A stretch of 64,000 nt of DNA from Carnegiea gigantea (lineage: Eukaryota > Streptophyta > Magnoliopsida > Caryophyllales > Cactaceae), in NCBI GenBank assembly GCA_029747015.1, contig JAKOGI010000054.1:1383501-1447500 (forward strand), in the 5' to 3' direction. A program made the translations under genes and the position numbers. A model generated the notes under the pieces. The model made no database searches and was not told the DNA's origin. It was given only the letters and a program-made list of their open reading frames with translations. Positions 24,901 through 42,109 of the stretch are shown piece after piece (the stretch's first letter is position 1; each line of letters begins with the position of its first letter).

Positions 24901-27733
24901 TCCGGCTTTGAAACTCAGGAAAGCTGATGCCTTTGAATTATTTTGATTGAATTTCACATTTTCACTTCTCTCAGGTTAATAGTGTTAGGCTGCCTCGTCA
25001 TGTTGCAAACAAAAATTTATTCTGCGGGACTGCTCTTGTTGAGTTCTCATCTGAGGAAGATGTTGAGAAGGTTTTGCAGACAGTTTTGGAGTTTGCAGGT
25101 GCTAATCTAGAGCTGAAACCAAAGTAAGTTGGTCCTTACTCCTAAGAATTTGTTAAATTTACTCTCGCATGATACTTATGCTGGCGAAGTCTATAATTTT
25201 CCTGAGAACTTGTTGAATTTGCTCTCGCATCATACTTCCGCAGAGGAAGTCTGCAAGTCTGCAAGTCTGCAATTTTTTTACTCATATTTTCAGTTTCTAA
25301 GTGGTGGTTTTCGTTCTACTGATTTGTGATAAATATCATGTTAACTGCTTGGCTAGTTTAGAAATGGAGTTTGTTCTTATGCATCTTTTTATCTCTTTTT
25401 CATTTAGGAAAGACTTCGATGCTGAAAGAGAAAAGCAAGAACAGAAGCATGAAAATTCTCATGGCAGAACAAATTGTAAAGGTTCTGAAGAATCCAAGTA
25501 ATTGACTTAAGCTCTTTGCCTTCTACTGGGTGAAAGAGGGTGGGTTGGGCTGGGGGGGGGGTGTTGTCACTTTGTCTTCTATTGTACTTCAGTGGTTTTT
25601 CTAAAGTGTGTTGGTGTAATGCTTACAGCTATCCTAAGGGTCTGCTTGTTGCATTCACATTAAAGAGCAAGTCATCTGGTGGTGATAAACAGAATGGTGC
25701 AGATAAGCCTGTTAGTGAAGTTGAGGGTGAAACTGCGGCAAATACATCAGAGGATGCTAATAAATTGTCAGGAAATGGCACAGATGCAGATGTTGAGGGA
25801 AGTGAGGAAAAGGATGCTCAGGAAACTACTGGAAGTGAAGGGAACGAAGTCAAAGATGGTGAGGAGCTTTCTGAAGGCACAAATAAAAAGGGCCCAGAAG
25901 AACCAGTATCAGAAGAAAAAACTGCTATTGATATATCTCGTGAAGATTTGAAGCCTATCTTTGAAAAATTTGGAACTGTGAAGGTACTAGTTCGTCACAA
26001 TTGGCTAAGAGAATGCAAGTTTTGCGCCTGTGCCTTGATGTTATTTATTTTACTCACCTTTTCTCTCCGTCCTATTTCTTTCTTTGCCCATCTTTTTAGT
26101 GTAAAAAGCAGGGACATTAATGCGGGATACATCCATGGCATTATTGTGTGGTGTCTAAGAAGCACCGATATTGATGTGAGACGTGGACATGACATGATCA
26201 GGCTATCACTGGCATGTGGTTTTTCCCCCAAAAAAGACACTACACATATAATGGACACATTGATAAAAAGTACTTATTTAATTATTTTTGTGTTTGTTCT
26301 ATGTTAAGATGTTTGAAGAAGGCCATGTTGGGATGAGAACCACGACAAATTGCTTACTGTGTGAGCCCGTGCTTCCTAGTCATTGGTCTTTTATATATCA
26401 AGTAAGGCATGACTTAGATTCATACCAAAAAAAAAGGAAACAGAACAAAGAAAACCCCAAACGCGTGACTTAGTCTCTTAATTGCTACATTACATGTCAA
26501 TAGTCATATTAAATTTCTTCATAATGTATCCTTCTCACAGATTTCAGCTTTCTTCGCACATTATTGCTGTTACAAAACTGATTCTGTTCCATTTTTGGTG
26601 CGAAGTACATAGACTTCAGGATTGGAGCAGAGTCGGGTTACATACGGTTTGAGGAACCAGAGGCAGCTCAGAAAGCTCGTGCCGCTGCAGTTCTCAGTGA
26701 TGAGGGTGGCTTAATTGTGAAGAATTATATTGCTATTCTAGAACCTGTCACTGGTATGTTGCAAGAAATACTTGCTTGTCTGGAAATGATATTGTTTTGT
26801 TGAATGGAGTGACCACCTTTGCTGTTTTATTATCAAGAATAGCGAAAAGATGTGGTGCTTCTGCCATCAGCTTGGTTGCTAAGCTCAAGATGGTAAATCG
26901 GTTATTTCTTCTGTTCTGCATGCATGGATAATTGCTGTCCAACCCTTCCAATGTTTGGGGAGTGATTTTGAAATTTAAGAAATTTTGCAGCATAGAATGT
27001 TGCTTGGATTCTTTTCATGTTTAAGTACGTGTGCGGGATGCTCAAGTGTATTTCATTGGTGTGGATGCTTATAGTTCTTTATTTTAGGCATAAAGCACAG
27101 TTTTCAGAAAATGACTCGTCTCTGAGATCTAGACCTGTATTTGTATAGTCAATTCAAATAGGCTGGGTCTGTGTACCATGGTTTGTGGTCACCCTAGAGT
27201 GTTCTATTGTTATGCATTGGTGCAAGTGTATATTTCAATAATATCAACATCATGCTACTCAATGTCAAATCTACAACGTCTAAAATTGTGGCTGTGTTAA
27301 ACTTGGTGACAGGTGAGGCGGAGAAGAAATATTGGAGCCAAATCCAAGGTAGTCAAGACAGGTTTCGTGGGAGGGGACACCACAAGGGAAGGTGCGTGCG
27401 TGCGTGTGTGTGTGTGTGTGTGTTTTCCCTCTTCTTTTCTTCTGTGTGTGTGTGTGTGTGTGTTATCTGTTTGTGTGTGCGCATGCTTCCCAGTCTCTCA
27501 AATGGGCAATTTACATACCACTTTTGTGATAGCAAACTTATCTTCTTACTACTATCACAGCACGAGTAGACCTTACTGTCATGATTTTACAAAAAGAAAC
27601 TAAATGTTCTGCCCTGCCCTCTCCTAATGCTTTCAGGGGTGGCAAACACAACAGAGGTGGAAGGTTTGGAAGGTCTCGAGAGAATAATTCACCCGCTGGT
27701 CGCCCAAACAAAGTTCAGAAAGTGGCGACTTGA
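21901..27733 (+). CDS. La protein (La-motif RNA-binding protein, LA1-like)
   Basis: Predicted exons are 21901-21951, 22072-22150, 22246-22395, 23619-23761, 24975-25123, 25408-25497, 25629-25983, 26606-26753, 27313-27391 and 27637-27733. All are GT-AG and join to 446 codons plus stop. Domains in order: La motif (about residues 10-95, with FYFSDSNLPRDNFL and ALICSFSRMRSHLG); first RRM (about 105-190, RNP1-like FCGTALVEF); an acidic, Glu/Asp-rich linker (about 236-310); C-terminal RRM (about 318-400, with ESGYIRFEEPEAA); and a basic Gly/Arg tail with KVQKVAT at the end. La proteins bind the UUU-3' ends of new RNA polymerase III transcripts in the nucleus and assist their maturation. The domain set matches genuine La, not the shorter LARP types. 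The start codon opens the conserved N-terminus. Introns carry a MITE, a T/G tract and an unexplained 131-codon frame, but the coding frame is intact. Confidence 0.93.
23179..23497 (-). mobile_element. MITE-like element, copy B, in La intron 3
   Basis: This is the reverse complement of the element at 6548-6970, somewhat shorter (about 320 bp). It lies wholly in the 22396-23618 intron, about 120 bp upstream of the exon 4 acceptor. No coding content is seen. Confidence 0.6.
23558..23591. repeat. T-tract/G-tract run in La intron 3
   Basis: About 20 T are followed directly by 10 G, 27 bases before the AG of exon 4. It may act as part of, or interfere with, the polypyrimidine tract. Confidence 0.85.
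24264..24659 (+). other. Unidentified 131-codon open frame inside La intron 4
   Basis: An ATG-to-stop frame of 131 codons lies on the sense strand within the 23762-24974 intron. Its composition looks protein-like: mixed, mostly helical, no low complexity, with segments such as LLERYIGGISND and SVEDIELFASCM. I do not recognise the family. It has no counterpart in La proteins and is not bounded by obvious splice sites. It could be a captured gene fragment, an old retrocopy or chance. AT-rich sequence after the stop resembles a 3' UTR. Confidence 0.35.
25144..25265 (+). repeat. Tandem duplication of about 61 bp in La intron 5
   Basis: Two adjacent diverged copies share AACTTGTTGAATTTGCTCTC-type sequence followed by GCATNATACTT and GAAGTCT. 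The second copy ends in a short CTGCAAGT triplication. The repeat lies between exons 5 and 6. Confidence 0.75.
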
Positions 27734-27988
27734 GATCTTGAGATATGTAGCCGATTTTGCTTGGTCATGATCACAATTTTGGTGGAAGTGTCTGCATATC
27801 TTTGGTCTCTACAATGAGGCTGAGTCAGTTTTTGTGTTTTGTTCTCTTGCCTTTATGTATGAAAATAGACAGGATACGGAATTTTCCTATTTAATCTAGG
27901 CCAGCTGCTCTATCTGTTTATTTTATCTCCCTTTTACTTCCCCCCGCCCCTTCTTTGCTCTGTTTTTCCCTGTTTTTTCCTGAAAACC
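27734..27988. other. 3' flank of the La gene
   Basis: Expected 3' UTR and downstream sequence. It is T-rich, with no gene or repeat structure that I can define. Confidence 0.5.
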
Positions 27989-27991
27989 TTA

Positions 27992-28473
27992 GGCCCTGTT
28001 CTTTTCGTAGGTCATTGTAGATTTACCAACTTCAACTCATTTTAACCCACTTTAAACAACTTCACCCACCTGGAAAAAATACCAACTTTAATTCACTTTA
28101 ACCAACTTTAGTTTACCTCAATCCACTTTAACTAACTTTAATCCACTCCTTCATAAATTTAATAATTTGTAACCCAAATTGTTAAAAATAATTGACAAGT
28201 TGTATTGGCTTCCAACTTTCAGAAAAATAATTACAAAATTGTTAAATTATCATTCAGTGAAAAAATGCACTAAAAATTACAATAACTTAATAAATTATAA
28301 CACATTCTCATTATTTTAACCAACTTCAACATACTTTAATCCATTTCAACCAATTTCAACCTACTTCGACCCACCTCAAAAAAAAAAAAAAACCAACTTC
28401 AACCCACCTCAACCAACCTCAACCAACTTCAACCTTTTACCCACCTCCAGTTACCCACAAAAAGAACAGGCCC
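27992..28473. mobile_element. Tourist-like MITE with internal CAACTT-rich repeats
   Basis: The terminal inverted repeats are GGCCCTGTTCTTTT on the left and, on the complement of the right end, GGGCCTGTTCTTTT. They are flanked by TTA on both sides (27989-27991 and 28474-28476). A TTA duplication fits the PIF/Harbinger superfamily. The interior is made largely of degenerate units of about 10-11 bp around CCAACTTYAAC, clustered in both halves and separated by AT-rich sequence. No coding capacity. Confidence 0.7.
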
Positions 28474-28652
28474 TTAGTTGTGTGAATGATCCAGTCCGCC
28501 TTTCCCGGCTCTGACCTCTTAACTATTCTGATTTATAAACCAATGTGAAAGTAACCAAAGAACAGGCCCTTAGTTGTGTGAATGATCCAGTCCGCCTTTC
28601 CCGGCTCCAACCTCTTAACTATGCTGATTTATAAACCAATCTGAAAGTAACC
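28461..28652. repeat. 96-bp tandem duplication spanning a MITE end
   Basis: Copies 28461-28556 and 28557-28652 are about 95% alike by eye. Each begins AAAGAACAGGCCCTTAG, that is, the last 13 bp of the MITE plus its target site and flank. The duplication must therefore have followed the MITE insertion. Confidence 0.85.
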
Positions 28653-29091
28653 TGACCTTCGAATGTTGTAGTTCAATTCCTACTCAAGTTTAGCTCATTG
28701 ATCCATTTTGATTCAGTATGGAGTGGATAGATCATTAAACTGGTAAATTTGCCCGCTGTAATTAGATTTCGACTGTAAATTAGATCTCGCTATAAGAAAG
28801 GTTTCCTGCAAGCTATAAAATTGTAGAAGTGGGTCTGGATATAGAGTTGCAGCTCGTTAAATGGAAGTGGCATGACTGCGAATATGGTGCGGCATGGACA
28901 TAGGGGTCAGTTCCAGAGATTATTTTGCACAGTGCTAAGTTTCTCAGATAAATAATCGATGTCCGGCCAATGAGAAGGATTTGGACCTGGGTATGTGATG
29001 CTGGCCTTTTATAAGGTACCATTAGACGAACCAAAGGTCTAGCAACAATGTTGACGGTTCATAGACCACTCAGAGGAGGTGAGGTGATATT
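28653..29091. other. Intergenic sequence, nothing recognised
   Basis: Short stretch between the tandem duplication and the SINE-like region. One minus-strand 73-codon frame is present, with no family resemblance. Confidence 0.4.
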
Positions 29092-29420
29092 TGAAGTTCC
29101 ACTTTAATGGTCCTCTCATCTAATCTAATTACTTGTGGATGGTAGTTAGCTTAATTGGTAAAGTTTTTAGAAGTTCCAACTTTAATGGTCCTCTCATCTA
29201 ATCTAATTAATTGTGGATGGTTGTTACCAAAGATCTTTCCTGAGTCCTATTTACATTTGCTTTTGCTACAAACTAATGCTCCCCTCATCTAATCTAATTA
29301 ATATGCAGATATCATTTAACCCATCTGGTAAAATTTCTAAAAATTATTGCCAAAAACTTGAGTTTGAATCTTGCTTGCATCAACTCTTGCGCCTTATTTG
29401 CACAAATTAATCTATATATG
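29092..29420 (+). mobile_element. SINE-like sequence with repeated head segment
   Basis: Two near-identical copies of a segment containing CTCTCATCTAATCTAATTA start near 29093 and 29170, and a partial third lies near 29278. Following them are tRNA-promoter-like boxes: TTAGCTTAATTGGTAAAG (29145-29163) and TTAACCCATCTGGTAAAA (about 29316-29333), the latter about 30 bp before GAGTTTGAATC (29360-29370), which resembles a B box. This is the layout of a decayed tRNA-derived SINE. Box matches are imperfect and no poly(A)-like tail is clear. Confidence 0.35.
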
Positions 29421-30109
29421 TTCATATATATGATTTTGTACGGATGTTTGATCCAAATAATTCCAAATAATTGTGTTAGAGTAGCGTAACGCCAGCGACA
29501 GTCGGCAATATTTTGTACTAGTCCAAAAAATCTGCAAAATCTTGATATCTGCGGATTCTCTGTAAATCTAATCGTACTCCGTAATTTTCATAAAATATGA
29601 AATGAGCCATTCTGATAGATGTATCAGGAAATCGTTAAGAGGTGCCTTGTGAGATGATGAGTTCCCACCCAGACAGCAGCCAATTGCAAAACTTGAAGAT
29701 ACATTACGCTGGAGCTAACTAGTAAAGCCCTGGCAAGCCTCCTTGAACAAATATGCGCATTAAGTAATACAAGATTTCACGGGAACAACCATTAATTATT
29801 ACAATCAAGTAGGTTAAGGGAGGTGGGCATAGAAACAACCCAGAAACGAAAAAACAAATAATTTCCGAAAAGAAAGAGAAGTTATGAAAGAAATATTCCC
29901 AAAGCCTTGAGGAAAAGATTGTGCCTATGTTCTTTGAAGGTAGACACCACACGTTCAGAAGGCAATGCTTGTTCTGATTGACACAGGGCTCCCCATTGCT
30001 TTGATGTGTAAAAGCTTGTATATATTGTTAGAGGTGCCCATTGATGATTATAGCTTACAGGAACTTTGAATTGAAAGCAGTTGGTTTATGCTGACGACAT
30101 ACTAACTTT
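29421..30109. other. 3' flank of the aspartate aminotransferase gene
   Basis: This should contain the 3' UTR of the minus-strand gene. No other gene or repeat is recognised. Confidence 0.5.
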
Positions 30110-36120
<6,011 letters not shown>

Positions 36121-37001
36121 CTTCACAATCTCAACGAATTTTCTCTCTATACCCTGAACCTGAATGAGTTGATCGGCCTTCTTGCTCTTCTTCAATTATT
36201 GTCACCGAATGGGTTTTTTTTAATGGCTTGATGGGTTGTTTTGAGTGTCGAAGAGAGAGAAACTAATTACGTGCCGGGACAGAGATACATAATCGGGAGT
36301 GGGGCCGAGATAAGCGGTTCCTGCTCCACGTGGCAACAACGACAGTCTTGTGAGGGCTCGTTTGGCACGAGCATTAAGCCAATCTTCGTAAGAAAAAAAA
36401 AAAAATTAAACACGCTACGGAAAGCGTCATCGCGGTTGTCATCGTAATAATAATGCACGTGCTTTCCCAAAAAAAATAAAAATAAAAATAATGCACATTC
36501 AAAATTGAACCCGAGAATGACTTTGATTTTCGGTCGGGTTAACTTGAAATTGATTTATGTTTTGATTAGTAAAATTCAGAATCGATGTTTGATTTTGAGT
36601 TGAGGTATTTTCAGTTTATATTAACCCTAAATCATTTAGCGTTTGACATAACGAGATTGTCGGAAAACAAAATAAATTTGATGAAAATATTTGAGTTGGA
36701 TTCGGATGATTTGGGTAAATTTGAATTTTAAGTTCAATTTCAATTAGCTATATTAAATATCAAATTAAATATAAATTTAGCTCATTTGACTTTCGACAAT
36801 TTTATTTAAATTACTTTTGTCTCATCTAAATAAATGCTCTTCACAGCAAGAGTTAATGAGGAATGAAAGACGGAAAAGGCAGCAAGGTAATGATATGAGA
36901 ACAGGATGGATGATCAGATGAGAACAGAAATATTGTTATTTTGTACTGTGCCTTTTCGATTACTTGTAATATTACATCTAAGTTTAACTATGGTGATAAT
37001 A
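36121..37001. other. 5' flank of AspAT and intergenic sequence
   Basis: The first about 120 bp upstream of the ATG should hold the 5' UTR and core promoter of the minus-strand gene. An A-tract lies at 36391-36405. From about 36480 the sequence is AT-rich with no gene. The copia element starts at about 37002, under 0.9 kb from the AspAT start codon, so it may border the promoter. Confidence 0.5.
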
Positions 37002-37111
37002 ACTAACAGAGATATAGGAACATTATTATAAATTGCAAATTTTACTTGTGCTATATATATAGGCAAGATTCCTATGGTGGGGTGAGTCATTCCTTTGCAT
37101 AATATTCCACA
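37002..37111 (+). repeat. 5' LTR of short-LTR copia (about 110 bp)
   Basis: It shares AGAGATATAGG, GCTATATATATAGGCAAGA and a CCACA end with the copy at 42001-42109. It ends directly before the primer-binding site. Confidence 0.82.
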
Positions 37112-37926
37112 TAGTATCAGAGTTATAACGTTCTGAAACCCTAACTCTAGCCTTAGCCTCGTATCCATGCTGTTCTTTCTCCTTCCTGTCTTTCTTTTTC
37201 TTCTTCCCGGCTTCAACCCACCGATTGCGCCTTCGCAAGCACCGTCACTGCTAGGACTGTCTATGCCTTTTTCCGCTTTCTCTCACTCACCCACGGTGTC
37301 AGGGCCCAAGATGAGGAGTCAACATCGTTGCCTCATACTTCGCCTATGTGCATGGCTGAGGATAGGGGTTGGAGCGACACAATAGCCAGCAGCGCTATTG
37401 CGGCTCACCTCTAGCCTATTCCGACTGCAGCAATCAAACCCTTTCTCCCTCCACCGGGTTGCACTTGGGCCATGCCACCACTAACTACGCCCCTCACACT
37501 GCCCTTGCCGTCGCTTGTTGATGGTCGTCGTCTCCTCTTCTTGGCAGCACCCATGTCACCCATGTGGACTCGGCGCTTGGGGGCTCTTTTCTGCCGCCAT
37601 GTCCCGGCTTCACCACAGTTTTGTCTGCCCCCTACGACCCGTGATTGCTGTCACCTCCCTCCTCCTTTGGCGGTCTCTCTTCACTCCCACTAAGTATATA
37701 GACCGTCAATATTACTTTGTATGTCACTACTGTGCTCGCCTCGGTTGATGATTACTTATCCTGGGAGACTCAATTTTCTTCCCTTTTTGTTATACATTAG
37801 TTGAATGGTATGATCACTGGTTCTATTCCTATTCCTGCTGATCATATTATTGTCTTCCTTGGCTTGCAACAACCTAATCCTGCATATTATTTATGAGTTC
37901 ATATTGATTAATTAGTACGTGCATGG

Positions 37927-38301
37927 TTGTTTGTAACTATATCTAAGGATACACTTGTTGAAGTACGTGATTTACACCACTATTTGGATATTTGGCGTCG
38001 TCTTGAGTCTGGGTTCAATACAGCTAGCTTACCTTGTGCTTTAGATTTAAAGAACATGCCAACTCACTTAAATGGAGAAGATTATCAGTCTATTAATGAG
38101 TATCTTTGTGCTATTAAGTCCATAGCTGACTCTCTGGCTGCTATGCAATCTCTTGTGTCTGATTTGGAGTTGATTCAGGTTACTATTGCTGGCTTGCCTT
38201 CTGATCATGACACCTTTGTTAATACTTTTTTCCTGCTGCCTGGACATGTTACTTTTGATGATTTGCACTCTGAGTTACTATCCAATGACAATGGAATCTA
38301 G
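37927..38301 (+). pseudogene. copia gag remnant (short-LTR element)
   Basis: The 124-codon frame shows the copia gag helical pattern: DIWRRLESGFN early on, then a YLCAIKSIADSL segment and an IAGLPSDHDTF block typical of this family. The start is not conserved, because the true N-terminus lies upstream in another frame. A proline/serine-rich stretch at 37.2-37.7 kb is leader sequence, not a gene. Confidence 0.8.
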
Positions 38302-38759
38302 TTTTAGAAAGGAGGGAGTCGACTGTTCATTAGGCATTCATTGCCACTTATGAGTCTCTTGATCAAGGGGTGACCACTCTGATGGGAATAAAAGTAATAA
38401 TAATGGGCACAAAAGTGGTCATAAATTACATGAAAAATAAAGACCAGAGTAAGAATAATTGCAACAACAAATATGACGAGCAGCCTCAGTAATCTCAGCA
38501 GTCTTCTTGGAGTGTGCCTACAGGTGCTATCTTGGGCAATTCAGTTGTTTCATTGTTTGATACTATTGACCCTTCTACTTTATGGCTAACATTTCCAATG
38601 GAGCCACGAATCAAAGTGAAGGGATCCTTCACTCTCAGCCTAATGTTCTTTGTCAGATCTGCCATTCTCCCCGGCATTCTGCTTATACTTACCCAAATAG
38701 TTATTAACCGCAATCTTCTATATTTCGCTTATGCTACTTTCACACCTGTTTGTGCCCAG

Positions 38760-39660
38760 ATTTAGCTGCAGCCTCCCATATGGCGCCAAATGAAGGTCAG
38801 CTACTCATAAATATACTTACTCTGGATTGAAAAAAATGCGAGTCGATAATGTCCACATCCCATGTTGGCACAATAACTTGCAACAACTTGACTTGGTTCT
38901 TGCATCTTTCTAATGTGTGTAATATTCCTAAGTTCACATGATCTACTGTCTGTTAAGCAACTTTATCTTGATAATGACTGTCATGTTGTTTTCAACGCTA
39001 ATTTTGTCTCAATTAAAGACAACACCACAGGTGAAGTCTTGTTGCATGGCTCCAGTGTCGGTAATGTCTATCCATTTTGTCCAGAGTTTGAGCACCTTCA
39101 TGCCAACCTCACCCTACATGAGTCTAGTGACACCTGGCATCACTGCTTGAGACATTATGGATCGAATGTTGTAAATTTGCTTAAGAAAAATAAAGTTGTT
39201 TAGTTTAAAACTGCTTTCACAGATAATTGTACAACTTGTCGTTTGGCTAAGTTGCATAGACTTCCATTTGCTCTTGTTGAACATCATGCTGCTATGCCTT
39301 TAGAATTGATTCATTATGATGTTTCGCAATCTCCTGTTCTTTCTCATCAAGGTTCTAAATATTGTATGGCCTTTGTTGATGGTTTTTCTTGTTTCAATTG
39401 GATTTATCCTATGAAATGAAAATCAAAAGTTTTCAGTCATTTTTGCAATTTTTAGTCTCTTGTGGAGAATCTGTTTAATTCCAAAATAAAGCAGTTTCAA
39501 AGGGACAGGGGTCGGGAATTTGACAATATGCCTATGAAAGCACATTTTCTTAAAACTGGTATTTATTTCAGAAAATCTTACCCTAATACACAACAACAAA
39601 ATGGAGTTGCTGAACTCAAAGCATCGACATCTCTTAAAAAATGACCAGGCCTTTTCTAAT
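38760..39660 (+). pseudogene. copia protease and integrase remnants (short-LTR element)
   Basis: A protease-like AAASHMAP block near 38765 has lost the catalytic D-S-G signature. The gag-pre-integrase frame 38913-39203 (TWHHCLRHYGSNVVNLL) and integrase pieces follow: a FVDGFSCFNWIYPM-like block near 39375, then SYPNTQQQNGVAEL near 39600. Stops separate all of them. Confidence 0.78.
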
Positions 39661-40599
39661 CGATGCCATGATGCCAGTGAGTTTTTTGCTTGATGCTATC
39701 TATTCAGCAGTTTTTACTATTAACTCTTTGCCTTCCCCTGTGTTGCATGGTAAGTCTCCGGATGAAGTTTTGTTGTAGAGGATGCCTGATTACTCCTTTC
39801 TTGAACCCTTTGGTGTGCTTGCTTTCCCAATTTTATGGCATCTTTTGCAAACAAATTAACTTCAACCGAGATCTATTGCGTCTGCCTTTTTAGGGTATGG
39901 CCCTCATTATAAGGGCCATTGTTGTTTTGACCCTACGTCGAGTAGTCTTTTTATTAGTTGCAATGTTCGGTTTCATGAGGCGCATTTCCCATACCCCACA
40001 TCAATTACTTCGATCCAACATAAATCCTTGGTTTCTCTCTCTGATCCTCAAGATATCATGTAGCTTTCTTGCACTGGTACCTCATCTGAATTGTTGGATG
40101 CTCCTGTGTACTCTTCTCAGGGTCCTAGTGTTATTTCTCCTTCTACAGTCTCTATCTTCTCCGTAAGTTTTGGCATGAGTCAGTCTAGTCCTGTGGTTGC
40201 TGTGTCTTCCTCCAGTTCGGGTCCTATGTCTAGTCCCGTCCCATTGTCTCATGCTTCGCCTATGACCTCCCCTAATTTGGCTGACAAGGCCATGTGTTGC
40301 ATCTTTCTTACTTCTCTTGCTATGGCTCATTATGAGCCTTCGTCATCCCCGTCCCCTGAGACCACACGAGGTGAGTCCCCCTCTCCCTCCCCTCATGAGT
40401 CCGCATTGTTGCTTGCTACTAGGACTCCCTGTCTTGAACGCTCAACCCATGCAAGCCCGTGCTAAGTTTGGCATCTTTAAGCCAAAGCATTTTCTGTCCT
40501 TATCTACCTCTATTTTTGCGTTGGTGAGATGCAATGACTGAGGAATATAATGCTTTAATTTCTAACCATAAAAGGAATTTGGTGCATGCTCAATCTGGT

Positions 40600-41960
40600 T
40601 TAAATCTTGCTAGTAGTAAGTGGATTTACAGGGCAATGTATCGTTCAGATGGCAATGTGGGGCTACAAAGCTCGTCTGGTTGCTCAGGGCTTTCACCAGT
40701 AGGCAGGTATTGATTATCATGAGACATTTAGCCGTAAAGCCTACTACTGTTCGCCTCACTCTTTTTATTACTGTCTCCATGCATTGGGCCATTTTTAGTA
40801 AGATGTAAAAAATGCCTTCTTACATGACATTTTGACAGAGGATGTGTACATGAAATAACCCCCTGGTTTTGTTAATCTTAAGTTCCCCACACATGTCTGT
40901 AAACTCAGGAAGATTTATGGTTTGAAACAAACTCCTTGGGCCTGCTTTCATCTCTTTAGTGGCTTCCTTTTAACTCATGGTTTTTCTTATAGCTCTACTG
41001 ATTCTTTTATATTTGTTGCCCGTAATGGTACTCATATTATTGTTCTGCTCATGTATGTTGATGACATTATCTTAATTGGTAGTAGTTCTACACTCTTACA
41101 CTCCTTCATCCAGCTGCTCTCACATGAGTTTGCTATGAAGGAGTTGGGTGACTTTTATTATTTCTCGGGCATTTAGGTTGTTCGCTCTTCTTCTGGTCTT
41201 TTTCTTTTGCAGCGTAAATATGTTCTTGATCTCCTTCATAAATTCCAACTTTGTACTGTTAAGACTCTTTCTGCTGCCCAAACCACTCTTTCCCCTTCAT
41301 GATGGTGAACTACTTGCTAATCCCTCTCACTATAGAAGTATGGGAGGGGCCTTACAGTATTTGATCATGACACACCCTAATATTGCCTCTGCAGTTCATA
41401 TAATTTTCGAGTTTATGCATGCTCCCCATACTACTCACTTGTATGTTGTCAAATGTATTTTCAAGTACTTGCAGGGCATTGTTGACCATGGTCTTCTCCT
41501 TCATCTGTCTACTAATCCGCGGATCATTGTTGCTTATTCTAATTCGGATTGGACTAGTTGCAAGGATTTTTGCCGCTCTACCATTAGCTATGCAGTGTGT
41601 TTTGGACCCAACCTTATTGCCTAATGCTCCAAGAAGTAACCGACCATTTCTAAGTCTTCCACCGAAGTTGAATATTTGGTTATATTGTTGTATAGACAAT
41701 TTGGCTCCATAAGATTCTTTGTGATTTAGGACTCATAGTAACTACCTTTGCGCGTCTCTATTGTGACAATGTCAGTGCTACCTATATGAAGATGAATCTC
41801 GTTCAACATGATCGTAGCAAGCACATTGTGGGGGATTATCACTTTGTTTAAGAGCGGGTGACTCATGACGATATTATTTGTTCGTTAAATCGCTGTTAGT
41901 TTACAAATGGCTGATGTATTTACCAAAGGCTTGTCTACTTAGCAATTTTTGTTTTTAAAA
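40600..41960 (+). pseudogene. copia reverse transcriptase and RNase H remnants (short-LTR element)
   Basis: The reverse transcriptase is visible in pieces: the TFSRK-type block near 40720, then frame 40922-41176 with LMYVDDIILIGSSS and AMKELGDFYYFSGI. RNase H traces are AYSNSDWTSC near 41530 and a TEVEYLVI-like block near 41660. A tail resembling the ADVFTKGLSTQQF end of copia polyproteins lies near 41910. Many stops are present. Confidence 0.82.
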
Positions 41961-42000
41961 TCTAAGCTATCTGTGCGTTCTCTAGATTAGCTTGAGGGGA

Positions 42001-42109
42001 CGTAATAGAGATATAGGGATATAATTGTAAATTGTAAATTTTATTTCTGCTATATATATAGGCAAGACTCCTATGATTGGGTGAACTGTTCCATCACATT
42101 AATCCCACA
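42001..42109 (+). repeat. 3' LTR of short-LTR copia (109 bp)
   Basis: It directly follows the polypurine tract and matches 37002-37111 over its length with scattered substitutions. Confidence 0.82.

Larger units (their letters stand above)
37002..42109 (+). mobile_element. Ty1/copia element with very short LTRs, plus strand, degenerate
   Basis: Two LTRs of about 110 bp flank about 4.9 kb of internal sequence. A primer-binding site resembling AGTATCAGAG lies at 37113-37122 and a polypurine tract TTGAGGGGA ends at 42000. Remnants in order are gag, protease, gag-pre-integrase, integrase, reverse transcriptase and RNase H, so this is a copia. Every domain is broken by stops or shifts. The target duplication is not clean (TAAT-like on both sides at best), and both LTR 5' ends have lost the TG dinucleotide. 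All of this suggests an old, dead copy. Confidence 0.88.

Noticed and set aside
26748..26993. 81-codon minus-strand frame over the La exon 8 end and intron 8.
   Set aside because: It is antisense to the La gene with no homology; a chance frame.
29145..29163. A tRNA gene suggested by TTAGCTTAATTGGTAAAG.
   Set aside because: No cloverleaf could be completed: the acceptor stem, anticodon arm and a proper TTCGA loop are absent. It is better explained as a SINE-type A box.
37167..37748. Pro/Ser-rich frames near 37.2-37.7 kb as a gene.
   Set aside because: They lie between the primer-binding site and gag of a copia element, overlap in two frames and have no homology that I recognise.
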